Shown in pieces: positions 53,427 through 64,000 of a stretch of 64,000 nucleotides of DNA. The translations under genes were made by a program, and so were the position numbers. The DNA is from Guadua angustifolia (Eukaryota > Streptophyta > Magnoliopsida > Poales > Poaceae): contig CM070511.1 of assembly GCA_036346375.1 (NCBI GenBank), positions 11,904,001-11,968,000 on the forward strand, given 5' to 3'. Numbering within the stretch: position 1 is the stretch's first letter; each line of letters starts with the position of its first letter. Under the pieces are notes generated by a model that saw nothing but the letters and a program-made list of their open reading frames with translations, searched no databases and was not told where the DNA came from.

Positions 53427-56313
53427 TTACATGGCATGGAAAAACTCGGGATACTCGATTTTTAAACGGTCTTCCCGCTCCCATGTGGCTTCATCTTCAG
53501 TGTGATTGCTCCACTGAATTTTGTAGAATTTGAGAGTCCTCCTACGAGTCTTGCGTTCAGCTTCATCCAAAACTCGAATAGGATACTCTTGATAGGACAG
53601 ATCGGGCAGAACCTCGAGTTCATCCACTTCGAGATGTTCAAAGGGAATACGGAGGCACTTCTTCAATTGCGATATGTGGAAGACATCGTGGACCATCGCT
53701 AGAGCGGGAGGAAGCTCCAATTGATATGCCACTTGACCACGTCTTGCAAGGATCTGGAAAGGTCCTATGTATCAAGGTGCTAACTTTCCCTTAACCTCGA
53801 AGCGATGGGTGCCCCGGAGGGGAGATACCTTTAGATAGACATAATTACCAATGCTGAAAGAGAGAGGTCTTCTACGACGATCAGCATAGCTCTTTTGCCG
53901 TGATTGTGCTATCCTCAAATTTCCTTGTATGGTCTTCACCTTCTCTTCTTCCATCATGACCAATTCAGGCCCAAAGAATGAACATTCTCCACTCTCGGAC
54001 CAGTTCAGGGGTGTTCGACAGCTACGACCATAAAGAGCTTTGAAAGGAGACATTTTGATACTGGCTTGGTAGCTGTTGTTGTAAACAAACACAGCATATG
54101 GAAGACATTCATCCCATTTCTTCCCATAAGATAGAACACAAGCCCTCAACATGTCGTCAAGGATTTCATTGACCCTCTCGGTCTGGCCGCTAGTTGCGGA
54201 TGATATGCCGAGCTGTGAAGCAGCTTGGTGCCCAATGCCTCGTGCAGACTTCTCCAGAATCGAGAAACATACTGAGAGCCTCGATCTGAAACTATCCGCT
54301 TTGGTACTCCATGAAGGCATACAATCCGAAATATGTACAGCTCCGCGTACCTTTTGGCTTGATAAGTGGTGCGAACGGCTAGGAAATGTGCGGACTTCGT
54401 CAACCGGTCGACTATAACCCATATCGAGTCGTGACCCGAAGAAGTTGTTGGCATGCCGGTGATGAAATCCATGCCAACCTCTTCCCACTTCCAACTTGGA
54501 ATGGGCAGCGGCTGAAGAGTGCCAGCCGGCTTGAGATGTTCAGCCTTGACCCGTTGGTAAGCATCACACTCGGACACATAGCGAGCAATCTCGCGCTTCA
54601 TGCGAGTCCACCAAAACTGTTGCTTCGAGTCTTGATACATTTTGTTGCTGCCCGGATGAATTGTGAGCAAGGAGTTGTGGGCTTCGTCGAGAATCTTTCT
54701 TCTCAACTCTTGGTCTTTAGGGACGACTAGGCGCTTGCCGAACCATAAAGTTCCACAATCATCAAGATGGAAACAAGTAGCCTGGCCGGAATTCAACTTG
54801 TCACGTATTCGGGCCACACCCTTGTCCCTCTTTTGCGCCTCCCTAATCTGATCCAGCAGCATGGACTACAGCTCTAGGTTGGCCAAGAACCCTTCTTCAA
54901 CCATTTCTATGCCGAGTTTCTGTAATTCCGCACAGATAGTGGTACTTCGGGGTTGAAGAGTGAGGCAATTGCATCGGGCCTTACGACTCAATGCGTCAGC
55001 CACCACATTGGCTTTTCCTGGGTGGTAATGCACTTCCAAATTGTAGTCTTTGATCAGTTCAAGCCACCTTTTTTAACTCATATTCAAATCTGCCTGAGTG
55101 AAGATGTACTTGAGACTCTTGTGATCGGTATAGATGTTGCACTTGTTCCCAAGAAGGTAGTGGCGCCAAATTTTTAAAGCATGAACCACAGCGGCAAGCT
55201 CTAAATCATGAGTTGGATAGTGCTCTTCATGGCGTTTCAATTGCCGAGACGCATAGGCGACAACTCGGCCTTCTTGCATAAGCACGCAGCCAAGTCTGAT
55301 ACCTGATGCATCGCAATAGACATCGAATGGCTTGTGAATATCAGGTTGGGTGAGGACAGGAGCTGTAGTAAGGCGCTGTCTCAAGGTCTGAAATGTTTGC
55401 TCACAGCCCGCTGACCATTTGAATTCAACACCCTTCTTGAGTAGCTCGGTCATAGGTTTGGCAATCTTCGAGAAGTCTTGAATGAATCTGCGATAATAGC
55501 CTACAAGCCAAGGAAACTACGGATCTCCGTGACAGTTTTGGGCTGTTCCCACTCGAGAACATCTTGCACTTTACTTGGATCGACAGCAACACCTTGCTCG
55601 GAGAGGACATGTCCCAAGAAAGACACCTCCTTCAGCCAAAACTCATACTTGCTGAATTTCGCATAAAGGCGATGTTCCCGGAGTCTCTCGAGAACGATGC
55701 GAAGATGCTTTGCATGTTCTTCTACATTTGCTGAGTAGATGAGGATATCATCAATGAAGATGACCACGAAGGAGTCAAGTTCCTCCATGAAGATGGAGTT
55801 CATAAGGTACATAAAGTATGCCGGTGCATTTGTCAAACCGAACGACATGACGGTATACTCATATAGGCCATAACGAGTGGAGAATGCTGTCTTCGGGATA
55901 TCTTCGGCTCGAATCTTGATTTGATGATACCCGAGCCTCAAATCCATCTTGGAGAACACCCGTGCACCAGCAAGCTGATCAAAGAGGATGTCAATTCGAG
56001 GAAGAGGGTACTTGTTCTTTATGGTGACTACGTTCAAAGGACGATAATCAACACATAGGCGAAGAGAACCATCCTTCTTGGTCACGAAGAGAGCCGAGCA
56101 GCCCCAAGGTGAGGAGCTCGAACGAATGAATCCCTTGTCCATCAGTTCCTTCAGTTGATTCTTCAATTCGACCAATTCATCGGGCGGCATTCGATACGAT
56201 CGCTTGGAAACTAGAGCAGCCCCGGGCTGAAGTTCAACTACGAACTCAATATCCCGATCGGGCGACATCCTCAACAATTCCACTGGGAACACATCCGGGT
56301 ATTCAGAAACCAC
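53427..56313 (-). pseudogene. pol: Tekay Pol: RT, RNase H, integrase, chromodomain
   Basis: RT runs 56313-55505: PDVFPVELLRMSPDRDIEFV, then WGCSALFVTKKDGSLRLCVD, FSKMDLRLGYHQIKIRAEDI and VIFIDDILIYSANVEEH (catalytic IDD loop). A one-base shift occurs at about 55500. RNase H (55453-55073) has FDVYCDASGIRLGCVLMQEG and KYIFTQADLNMS with a stop. The integrase zinc finger reads HNSLLTIHPGSNKMYQ and CDAYQRVKAEH, where the second Cys of CxxC is Tyr. The core has WKWEEVGMDFITGMP (Asp 1), RIVSDRGSQYVSRFWR (Asp 2) and, after a frameshift near 54200, SGQTERVNEILDDMLRAC (Glu). A stop at about 53770 precedes VAYQLELPPALAMVHDVFHI. The C-terminal chromodomain reads KFYKIQWSNHTEDEATWERE and ends at 53427. 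Full domain order, but four or more breaks. Confidence 0.92.
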
Positions 56314-56703
56314 GGGAATGGACTCTAACTCCTCATGAAAGGGATAGGTTCCTAGACTTGGCTAAAAATTCGAATTAAAAACATGATCTAGACAATAGTA
56401 CATGACAAAGGAATCCTACAAGTCTAACATACATAAAAGCATAGATCATGATGCAAAAGGACACGGCAAGACATATGCTTGCATGGTATGACATGGATCT
56501 CATATGCATGGTATGGAATGCACGGTTCTAACGTGATCGTTTCTCCCACGCTCACCATTCAACCTGCACAACCTTAATTATAGACATAGGGTGGGTAATA
56601 TAGCGCTAATTGCTACCTAGAAGGTTAAATAAATCCTAATTAATCACCTTAGCGGTTGTCAAGTTTACGGTTCGTCTTTATGTGCCTTGCTCTAATACTA
56701 GCT
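56314..56703 (-). other. Tekay leader with degenerate PBS; gag-protease deletion
   Basis: Next to the LTR the minus strand reads TAGTATTAGAGCAAGG (about 56699-56684), close to the initiator-Met PBS TGGTATCAGAGC with changes. The rest to the RT start contains no Gag or protease coding signal. A deletion joined the leader to RT, probably near 56340. Confidence 0.6.
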
Positions 56704-59700
56704 TGTGAGGAGCCGCCCAGACCGTCCTCGGGTTTTTCGAATGCCCATTCGCCCTCATCGGATTTGGAGGCTAGCAATGGATCACCGATGGTCCTCACAG
56801 TGTTAACGCCCAAGCTCAATTAGGACAACGATGATCCTTATTCGAATAACTCGACAACAATCTCGGTATTCCCCCAGTATGCGATCCGAAGCTCGCCTAG
56901 GATCGCCCCGCATACCGGTTTTCATTGCCATATCAATTCAATTCGCATAAAGGGGGCAACGAACCCGAAACTTTACGACCAGACACGCAACGCGGAAGCA
57001 CAACAAACAACACCAACTCAAGAACAAAGACAAACTAGACAACCACACAACTAAACAACTCATCTAGCACACTAGAAGCATATAAAACATGACTAGACAA
57101 CAAGATAAAATTCGAAATTTCAGCGACAACATTGCAGCACCCAGAGCAACAAGGATAGAAGCAACATAATAGATAAACGACATGAAGCACAATACACACA
57201 AGATCCACATGACACAACAACAATATAGCCAAAAGGATCATCATGAGAAGAAGCAACATACTAGACAAGTGATGAGCATGGTCATACAACAAGGTTCAAC
57301 AACAAAAATAGTCAAGTAATTAAACCTAACCATGACATAGATTAGAAGGCTAGCTATACAACAAAATGAGCGTACAACCATCATATTAAACCAAAAGTAA
57401 GACATATCCGGAAGTGTCCTGTCCGTGAACACTTCCGGGCATTTGCAACATCGAGCTTAGCCTTTACTCGGTGTCCCGCCCGACCACTGAGAAGCAAAAC
57501 GGACAGAACTCACATCCGTCGATGTCCTCACCTGAAAACCACAAAGCAGAAGCATGAGTACAGAAGGTACTCGCAAGACTTACCCGTGATCCATATATGA
57601 CCGACTCGAAAGAATATGCATTTGGATGTAGCAAGGAATAAGCTTAAGGTAACAAATGCATAAAAGCTTAACTTTGATTCATATTCACATTCAACTACTC
57701 AATTTACAAGTTTTAGAGCATTTATGGACAGCACCTATTACTAGAGTGAATTCTGAAATTAAACATTAAAGGGAGCAAATAATTTCATGAACAAGTATCA
57801 ACAACAAGTATACCAACTAGTTCCAAGTTTAAGTTGTTACTACATTGTAATGTGGGATGATACAAGCGTGCTCATATCCGAGAGCGCGGCAATTCGAATC
57901 GTTTACTCACCCTATAGGGGATCATCAATCGCACGACATGTGCCATAAGGAACCTCATGTCAACCTTCCTCCCATCCATACATACTCGTTGAACCATCCT
58001 CATGCGGTCCGAGCACTTAGCACCCTCCCTCGAGCGGTCCAAGCCCCACTTAGCCTCGAGAGCCGGCCTAAGTCTCGCCCTCAACCACGTCCAACCACAT
58101 GAGGGCATGACCCATCGAGCAGTATGCCATGAAAGGGTGGCTTACCTTACCATTATATCAGGCATGCGATCAACAAGGTGTGCTCGATCAACATGGCAAA
58201 CAACGGATCGGTCCTTAACCGACACAGGCGAGACTACAACATTCGAGTCTCCACACCCAAATGATCCAACCCTCTCGCCCGGTCTCAATTTTACATTTCA
58301 GAACATAACTATATCCATTGCAACCCAATAGTGTGAAGTAAGTATTCTCAAGTGATGGAACCATCCACCACTTAGCCCATACCCGACATCTAACCAAACT
58401 AAACATGGGCACAATATAATTACCCATATACTAGCTCCAAGGGTGGTGTTCGACAATTATCAATGAGTGCATGTGCAGCAATTAGGTTCTAATACCATTA
58501 CCACATTTCAATTCCTAATGCATAACCTAACCATCCAATAAGCAATTCATTCACTAAAATACAATTATAAATAAGGTTGAATATGTGTCGAGACCCGGAT
58601 ATGCAAATCCGAAACCCTCTGTGTATACCGCACTAGTCCAGGATCACGCTAGTGCACACAGTGGAAACATAGATGACATATCATTCCATACATCGAAATA
58701 ACTAAGAAGAAACAAATTATTATTGAATAATGCAAACGACCTTATGGTCAAGGTTCACACACCAATGCCTCTTGGCTTAAGAAACAAATAAAGCAGCGTC
58801 GGAAATAAAATAACTTGGGCCATTCGACATGCCACGAGCAATCGTGCAGGGAAGCGCCTTCCTAGTCGGCGTAGTCTTCATAGTACTCCTCCTCTTGATA
58901 CTCATTACGGTCCTTCCTCGGAATCGAACAACGGGGCATAAAGCCGTGAGTACAAAACGTACTCAACAAGCCGTAGGGAAATGATGCAATATATTCATGC
59001 ACGGCTTGACAAAGGGTAGGTATATGGTTCATTTGCAGAAAGCAATAACTTGAATTTAAATACAATAAATAGATTGAAGGCAGATTGATAAAAACAATAA
59101 TAAATAACTGGTAAATCAATGGTAGACAACATGAACAGAATGACGAGGCATCACCCTACATCTTTCGAAACAATTATCAACCACACAATTCAACAGTATA
59201 GCTTGAGACAACAAAAACAACAGTGAACTCCCCGTTCACATCCCAACCATTCCATATTTCAAGAAAATACTCTATACCCAGTGTGAAATCCCCGGGCTTG
59301 TCCATGACCGCGGACACGGCTATTCGAATAGTTCACACTCTGCAGAGGTTGTACAGCTTTACCCACAAGACATGATCATCCCTTAATGCCAAGCGCTAAG
59401 AACACACTTCCTTTGGTGTGTCGGCAGAGAGATCACTACAAAGCCTTTACAATGCATGTCTAAACCCAGTACTGCCCTCTAAGGTTTCGCCCCTCGTGGC
59501 CCCCTCTTGAGCCATGTGAGTCTACCCGTCCATCTCGGACCCCACACCAACAATTGGCAAAACTCAAGTCTCGACATTGCAAATTAATCAGCTAGGTCCG
59601 TCCCATACCGGACTTGTGGTTGCACGGTTAGGCCCAGTTCAATGGCGCACAAGATTAAGTCCTTAAATTGTCTCAGGCAAGACAGCCACATCCCAATGTG

Positions 59701-62436
59701 CTAAACAGCAACCCCTTTACTGCACGATCAATTGCCCGAGGGAAACATTTTGTTTAACCCAAAACCAATGGCATCCCCTGCCATGGTACAACAAGTTTTA
59801 CAACAGTGGTCAACAGCCACAATTCAATATCTCATTAAGTCAAGATTAACATTAGCTCACAGGTGATATGAATCCCATCGGACAACTAAGCATGGCTAAG
59901 CATAGCTACGATAACCCAATGCTGGTACTATGATTATGTCCAACTAATAATGTCCCAACCTATGGTTAACAATGGATACATGGCATTCCAATAATCAAAA
60001 GGGGCATACTCAAACAGGTAAATAGCTACTCCCGTAAACTAGCATCGTTACGCAAATAGCATGCAATTGTATAAAACAAAATACTTTTGTAAACATGGGT
60101 TCAATATGATCAAAGGTCTACGACTTGCCTTGTTGTTCAAGTGCTGATTCTTGGTCTTCGAAGTCTCCGTTCGCTCCTTCGGGATTCGCGTCTACCGGAA
60201 AATAAAGCAATGAAACCAAATAAATACAAAACAGAAGAGAAAACAAGCTCAAAATTGAAAATAAATAGCTCTGGAATGTAGATCTCGATTTTACAAAAAT
60301 TTAGAAATTTGAATCGGCTCAATCGGAGTTCGGACGAAGGAGAACGGGCCTTCGGAAGATTTAATTCAGAGAAAATCAGAAAATTTCGGAAAGGGTGGCA
60401 CGTGTCAGCACGGAATTGGCTGGAATTTTGGAAATTCGGGAAAATCAGAAAAAGGAAAAATACTTTGGCTGACAGATGGGACCCACGAGTCAGAGACTCG
60501 GTCCACGGTGGGCTGGGTTTACCGAGACGACATTCGGGCGAGGTGGCGAGCTATGCTGACGCGGACGCCACGCATGAGCTTAGGGCTGACGCGGCGCACA
60601 CATGGCTGGTGACGCGGCGGCTAGCGAGGAGAGGCCACGCGGCAAAATCCGGAACGTCGGATCCGAATCGGACGGCCACAGGGTAAGGGAGCGACGGTGG
60701 TGACGCGGCCAGATCAGATGCGTTGACGGACGATCCGACGGCCAGGAGTTTGCGAAAGCGAGCAGCGGCGAGAAGGGCGCCTCACCGGACTTAGGAGAGC
60801 AGCGAAGGTTTCGGCGAAATCGGGCCGGAGTGGACGGAAGAAGTAGCGGGTCCGGAAGAGCTCGACGTGACGAGTTCGATGGTGCAACCGATCACGGCGG
60901 AAGAAGACCGACGGCGAAGAAAGCCGCGACGGAAGGCGCTCGGGACGGCGGCGCACTTCGGCGAGGGCGTTCTCCGCGGTGGCAGCGTCTCGGGTGACGA
61001 GGAAGGAGGCGGCGTGTGCGGCGTGGAACGGGAAACCTCGGACTGGGGTCCACGGGGACTTAAATAGACCTGGGAGGCGTGCCAGCGCGAAGACCGATGG
61101 CGGCGCGGCTAGGGTTAGGTTTCCGGGCGGTGGCGCTGGCGGACGACGTGGCTTGATCCTGGCCGAACGCGTGGCGCGGATCGGACAGCAGGGACGCGGT
61201 GCGGCTGGCGGGCTGAACGGGCCGAGCGGATGAATAAGGTTGGGCCGGGAGATGAATAGGAAATGGGTTGCGGAGAGATTCAGCCCGAGAGGGTTTTGAA
61301 AAATTAAAACATTTTCCGAATTAGTTTAAATCCCAAAAATTCAAATAAAGGCAAATAAATTCAAATAAATTCAGAAAAATCTCCAAAAATACAGAAAAAT
61401 TCCTTGAAGCACAAGGAACCCAATATAAACTGGAAACCTTTATTTTGATGCATAGATTAATCAAATTAAATCTTCTAATTATTAGAAAATTCAATTTAAG
61501 CTTTGATTAATTCGAGAAAAATGCAAATAGCTCATTTTTAATGTTAAACATTCCAAAACTCAAATTTTGGGATGTTACAATATGCTTAGGTGCTTGCCTT
61601 GAGTTTATGCTAGATTTTCAATAATAGTCGGCTCTTCGGTACCCCCCTCGGTCACAGCCGCGTCACCCTCCGCGTGCTCGGTCTCTACACGATTACAATG
61701 CATATGAAATGAGATGCATGCAATGCATATGAAATGAAAATACCAAATGCATTCCCCATGACAGCTCCCAAGAGTGCAAACATTCAGAAAGAAGATTTAA
61801 AACCCCCAACTAAACTCTGAATCTCAGCCCCAAAAGTCCGAAATTTTAGCCAAACCGGTTTCAGGACAGACAGTAATACAAATGACCATAACTTTCCAAC
61901 CACTAAGCCAAATTGAGCAAACTCAGATTCGAAACGACCACAAGACATAGACCTACAACTTAGCTTTGGTTAATCATTCAGAAACTGCCCAGAGAACTCC
62001 CAGTTCGGCCAGGAATAGAGAGCAATTTCAGAGTCTAAAATTTTCAGAGTTTCAGAACAGCATGCACCATTATCATCATAAAAATTGCTATACTTAATGG
62101 AATTGAATAAAGGATAACATTTTTACAATCTACACGAAATTTTCTACAACTTCTCAGGCAAAATTTTATTCTAATTCGGCATCTAACTAATTCTAAACCA
62201 CAGCTCAAGTTTCAACTCCACATTTTCAGCATTCCAGAGCAGCATGCACTAAAATTATCATAACCTTCAGCTGGATTAACGAAATTGAGTGATTCCAATT
62301 GGAAATGAAAGATAATTCCATTACACACAACTTTCTCAACAGCCAGCCTAGCTGGAGATGCCCTTAACTTGCTCAAATCAACCCGAAACAGAAACTACGA
62401 AATCTGCTCGAAAATCAGGATTGTGCTCAAAACCCT
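56704..62436 (-). repeat. Tekay-type 5' LTR, interrupted and truncated
   Basis: Starts TGTGAGGAGCCGCCCAGACC in plus orientation and matches the left LTR up to GATTGTGCTCAAAACCCT (left counterpart near 52529). The remaining about 760 bp of LTR, including its CATGACA end, are missing. A 2994-bp solo LTR is inserted at 58585/61580. Confidence 0.88.
58586..61579 (-). repeat. Solo LTR of a second Tekay family, TSD ATATG
   Basis: In plus orientation TGTCGAGACCCGGATATG to TTTTGGGATGTTACA, so on the minus strand it starts TGTAACATCCCAAAA, a well-known start of grass Tekay LTRs. ATATG flanks both sides (58581-58585 and 61580-61584). 2994 bp. It contains a GC-rich segment (60470-61250) with several Arg/Gly-rich open frames not considered genes. 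The same family is seen as a fragment at 14944-15835 and at 62452-62603. Confidence 0.93.
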
Positions 62437-62451
62437 GGATTGAGCTACGAA
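62437..62451. other. Filler at a deletion junction between two Tekay elements
   Basis: About 15 bp (GGATTGAGCTACGAA) that match neither the LTR on the left after AAACCCT nor the LTR on the right before GGAAACC. Looks like end-joining filler; boundaries are good to a few bases. Confidence 0.55.
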
Positions 62452-62603
62452 AATTGGAAACCTTTATTTTGATGCATAGATTAATCAAATTAAATATTCT
62501 AATTATTAGAAAATTCAATTTAAGCTTTGATTAATTTGAGAAAAATGCAAATAGCTCATTTTTAATTTTAAACATTCTAAAACTCAAATTTTGGGATGTT
62601 ACA
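62452..62603 (-). repeat. Third Tekay element 3' LTR remnant
   Basis: Minus strand TGTAACATCCCAAAATTTGA at 62603 leftwards. Nearly identical to 61428-61579. Confidence 0.88.
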
Positions 62604-62615
62604 AACCTCCCCCCC

Positions 62616-64000
62616 TTAAATGGAATCTCGACCCCGAGATTCGGATTGGCTAGAGAATAGGTGGGGAAACTCGGACTTCAGATCCTTTTCTCGCTCCCAA
62701 GTGGCTTCCTCTTCTGAATGATTACTCCACTGGACTTTGCAAAAACGGATGATCCTGCTTCTCGTGATGCGCTCTACAACATCCAATATCTTCACTGGCT
62801 GCTCCTTGTAAGTGAGATCCTCTTGCAAATCGATAGCTTCCAACGGCATCTGCTTTTCTGGCACTCGCAGGCACTTCTTCAACTGGGACACATGGAACAC
62901 ATCATGGATTCCAGCGAACGTCTGAGGCAACTCAAGCTTGTAGGCAACTTCTCCCCTTCTTTCCAGGACTTTGAACGGTCCAACATATCTAGGGGCAAGC
63001 TTTCCTTTTACTTGAAATCGCTTAACTCCTTTTAGAGGTGTAACTCTAAGATACACATAATCATTGGGCTCGAAACTCAAATCTCGGCGACGATTATCTG
63101 CATAACTCTTCTGTCTGCTTTGAGCTATCCTCAACTTGTCTCGAATTAACTGAACTTGCTCTTCAGCTTCTTGCAGTATGGCAGGACCAAATAACTGTCT
63201 TTCTCCAGTCTCTTTCCAATTAAGAGGGGTTCTGTACTTTCTTCCATATAAGGCTTCAAAAGGAGACATTTGCAGGCTGGCTTGATAACTATTATTGTAA
63301 GAAAACTCTGCATAGGGCAAACACTTGTCCCATTTTGCACCATAGGTCAAAGCACAAGCTCTTAGCATATCTTCAAGAATCGGTTCACACGCCGGTTTGT
63401 CCATCGATCCGAGGGTGATAGGCGATACTAAACACGAGATGAGTTCCCATAGCTTCATGCAAACTCGCCAAAAACGAGAGGTAAACCGGGTTCCTCTATC
63501 GGAGACAATCTTCTTAGGCACTCCATGAAGACCCACAATCCTTGACATATATAATTCGCCAATTTATCTCGGTGTAGGTAGTCTTAACTGGAATGAAGTG
63601 AGCTAACTTAGTCAATCGATCCACTATCACCCAGATCGAATCATAACCTGCTTGGGTCTTAGGAAGTCCGGTAATGAAATCCATACCAATCTCTTCCCAC
63701 TTCCACTCTGGAATCTTCAATGGCTGAAGCAATCCTGCTGGTCTCTGATGCTCTGCTTTAACCTTCTGGCAGATATCACACAGAGCAACATACTCTGCAA
63801 CCTCACGCTTCATGCTAGGCCACTAGTACCTTTCCTTGAGATCTTGATACATCTTGGTACTTCCAGGGTGAATGGAGTATAATGTCTCATGCGCTTCTTT
63901 GAGTAACAGCTCCTTGAGCTCTTTCTGATCAGGTACACAAATACGATTCTCATACCACACGGTACCCTTTTCATCTACAGTGAATCTTGGGGGTTTTCCT
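62616..64000 (-). pseudogene. pol: Tekay Pol: integrase and chromodomain (partial)
   Basis: From the window edge: VWYENRICVPDQKELKELLL and SIHPGSTKMYQDLKERY, then a stop (TAG) before WP.MKREVAEYVALCDICQKV. The zinc-finger CDIC pair is intact here. WKWEEIGMDFITGLPKTQAG (Asp 1) and DSIWVIVDRLTKLAHFIPVK follow. A frameshift lies near 63545, then GLHGVPKKIVSDRGTRFTSR (Asp 2), a disturbed stretch (63470-63370) where the Glu region is out of frame, and ILEDMLRACALTYGAKWDKC. After NDYVYLRVTPLKGVKRFQVK and YKLELPQTFAGIHDVFHVSQ comes the chromodomain RFCKVQWSNHSEEEATWERE. The stop codon TAA at 62616-62618 lies in the polypurine tract. Less damaged than the element to its left. Confidence 0.92.

Larger units (their letters stand above)
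49791..62436 (-). mobile_element. Tekay/Del-type Ty3/gypsy retrotransposon, gag-protease deleted
   Basis: Minus-strand element: 3' LTR 49791-53289, polypurine tract, pol (53427-56313), short leader with PBS remnant, then 5' LTR from 56704. The right LTR is split by a solo LTR (58586-61579) and ends prematurely at 62436. Very long LTRs and a chromodomain after integrase place it in the Tekay (Del) chromoviruses. Only 390 bp separate the RT start from the LTR, so gag and protease are missing. Confidence 0.88.
62452..64000 (-). mobile_element. Third Tekay-type element, 3' end (runs off window)
   Basis: Remnant of the 3' LTR (62452-62603), polypurine tract (minus TTTAAGGGGGGGAGG, about 62606-62620) and Pol C-terminal half. 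LTR sequence matches the solo LTR family at 58586-61579. Only the first 150 bp or so of its 3' LTR survive. Confidence 0.88.

Noticed and set aside
60309..61233. GC-rich plus- and minus-strand frames of 60-125 residues
   Set aside because: Inside a solo LTR with exact TSD; Arg/Gly-rich, no domain.

Overview
This window is a plant nuclear sequence, almost certainly from a grass (Poaceae), and it is essentially all transposable-element DNA. The evidence is the set of families present: two CACTA (En/Spm-like) DNA transposons with grass-type second genes, two Tat-lineage Ty3/gypsy elements with antisense ORFs, a CRM-like gag-only derivative and a CRM-like solo LTR, at least two families of Tekay/Del chromoviruses with LTRs of about 3-3.5 kb, and a Ty1/copia 3' end. 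I see no intact host gene, tRNA, rRNA or CRISPR array. The species cannot be named from the sequence alone. Abundant nested LTR elements plus CRM-type LTRs make a pericentromeric or heterochromatic origin plausible, as an inference.

Layout, left to right. 1-709: 3' end of a Ty1/copia element (RNase H, polypurine tract, LTR). 710-48582: one CACTA element (A) bounded by TGA target duplications and split by later insertions. Its own pieces are the left terminus (710-960), the C-terminal Ulp1-like part of gene 2 (1217-2549, minus), the N-terminal part of gene 2 (40864-41924, minus), internal repeats (42.1-44.7 kb), TnpD (44859-47410, minus) and the right terminus (48325-48582). Inside A gene 2 sit CACTA B (2550-14943, right end lost) and a Tat retrotransposon (about 15836-40863). 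CACTA B carries a minus-strand TnpD and a plus-strand spliced gene 2; a CRM-like solo LTR lies in one of its introns and a Tekay LTR fragment follows it. The outer Tat element (pol minus, antisense ORF plus) is split in its RNase H region by a second Tat element (20660-36547, pol plus, antisense ORF minus). That element's antisense ORF is in turn split by a CRM-like gag-protease derivative (30341-35379). Three insertions have exact 5-bp target duplications (GAAGC, TTCGG, CTGCG), and reading frames resume across the first two.

48583-49790 is the right flank: a degenerate tandem array with one MITE and half of a Stowaway-like MITE. 49791-62436 is a Tekay-type element on the minus strand with two LTRs of about 3.5 kb. 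It has lost gag and protease, and its right LTR holds a 2994-bp solo LTR of another Tekay family (ATATG duplication). 62452-64000 is the 3' end of a third Tekay element, which runs off the window.

Functionally these are self-propagating genes: transposases, Gag, protease, reverse transcriptase/RNase H and integrase. Almost all carry stops, frameshifts or lost catalytic residues. Relative ages follow from nesting: copia, then CACTA A, then CACTA B and the outer Tat, then the inner Tat, then the CRM-like element. The more unusual observations are the repeat structures built into the two CACTA elements, the antisense ORFs, and the deletion junctions near 15.8 kb and 62.44 kb.
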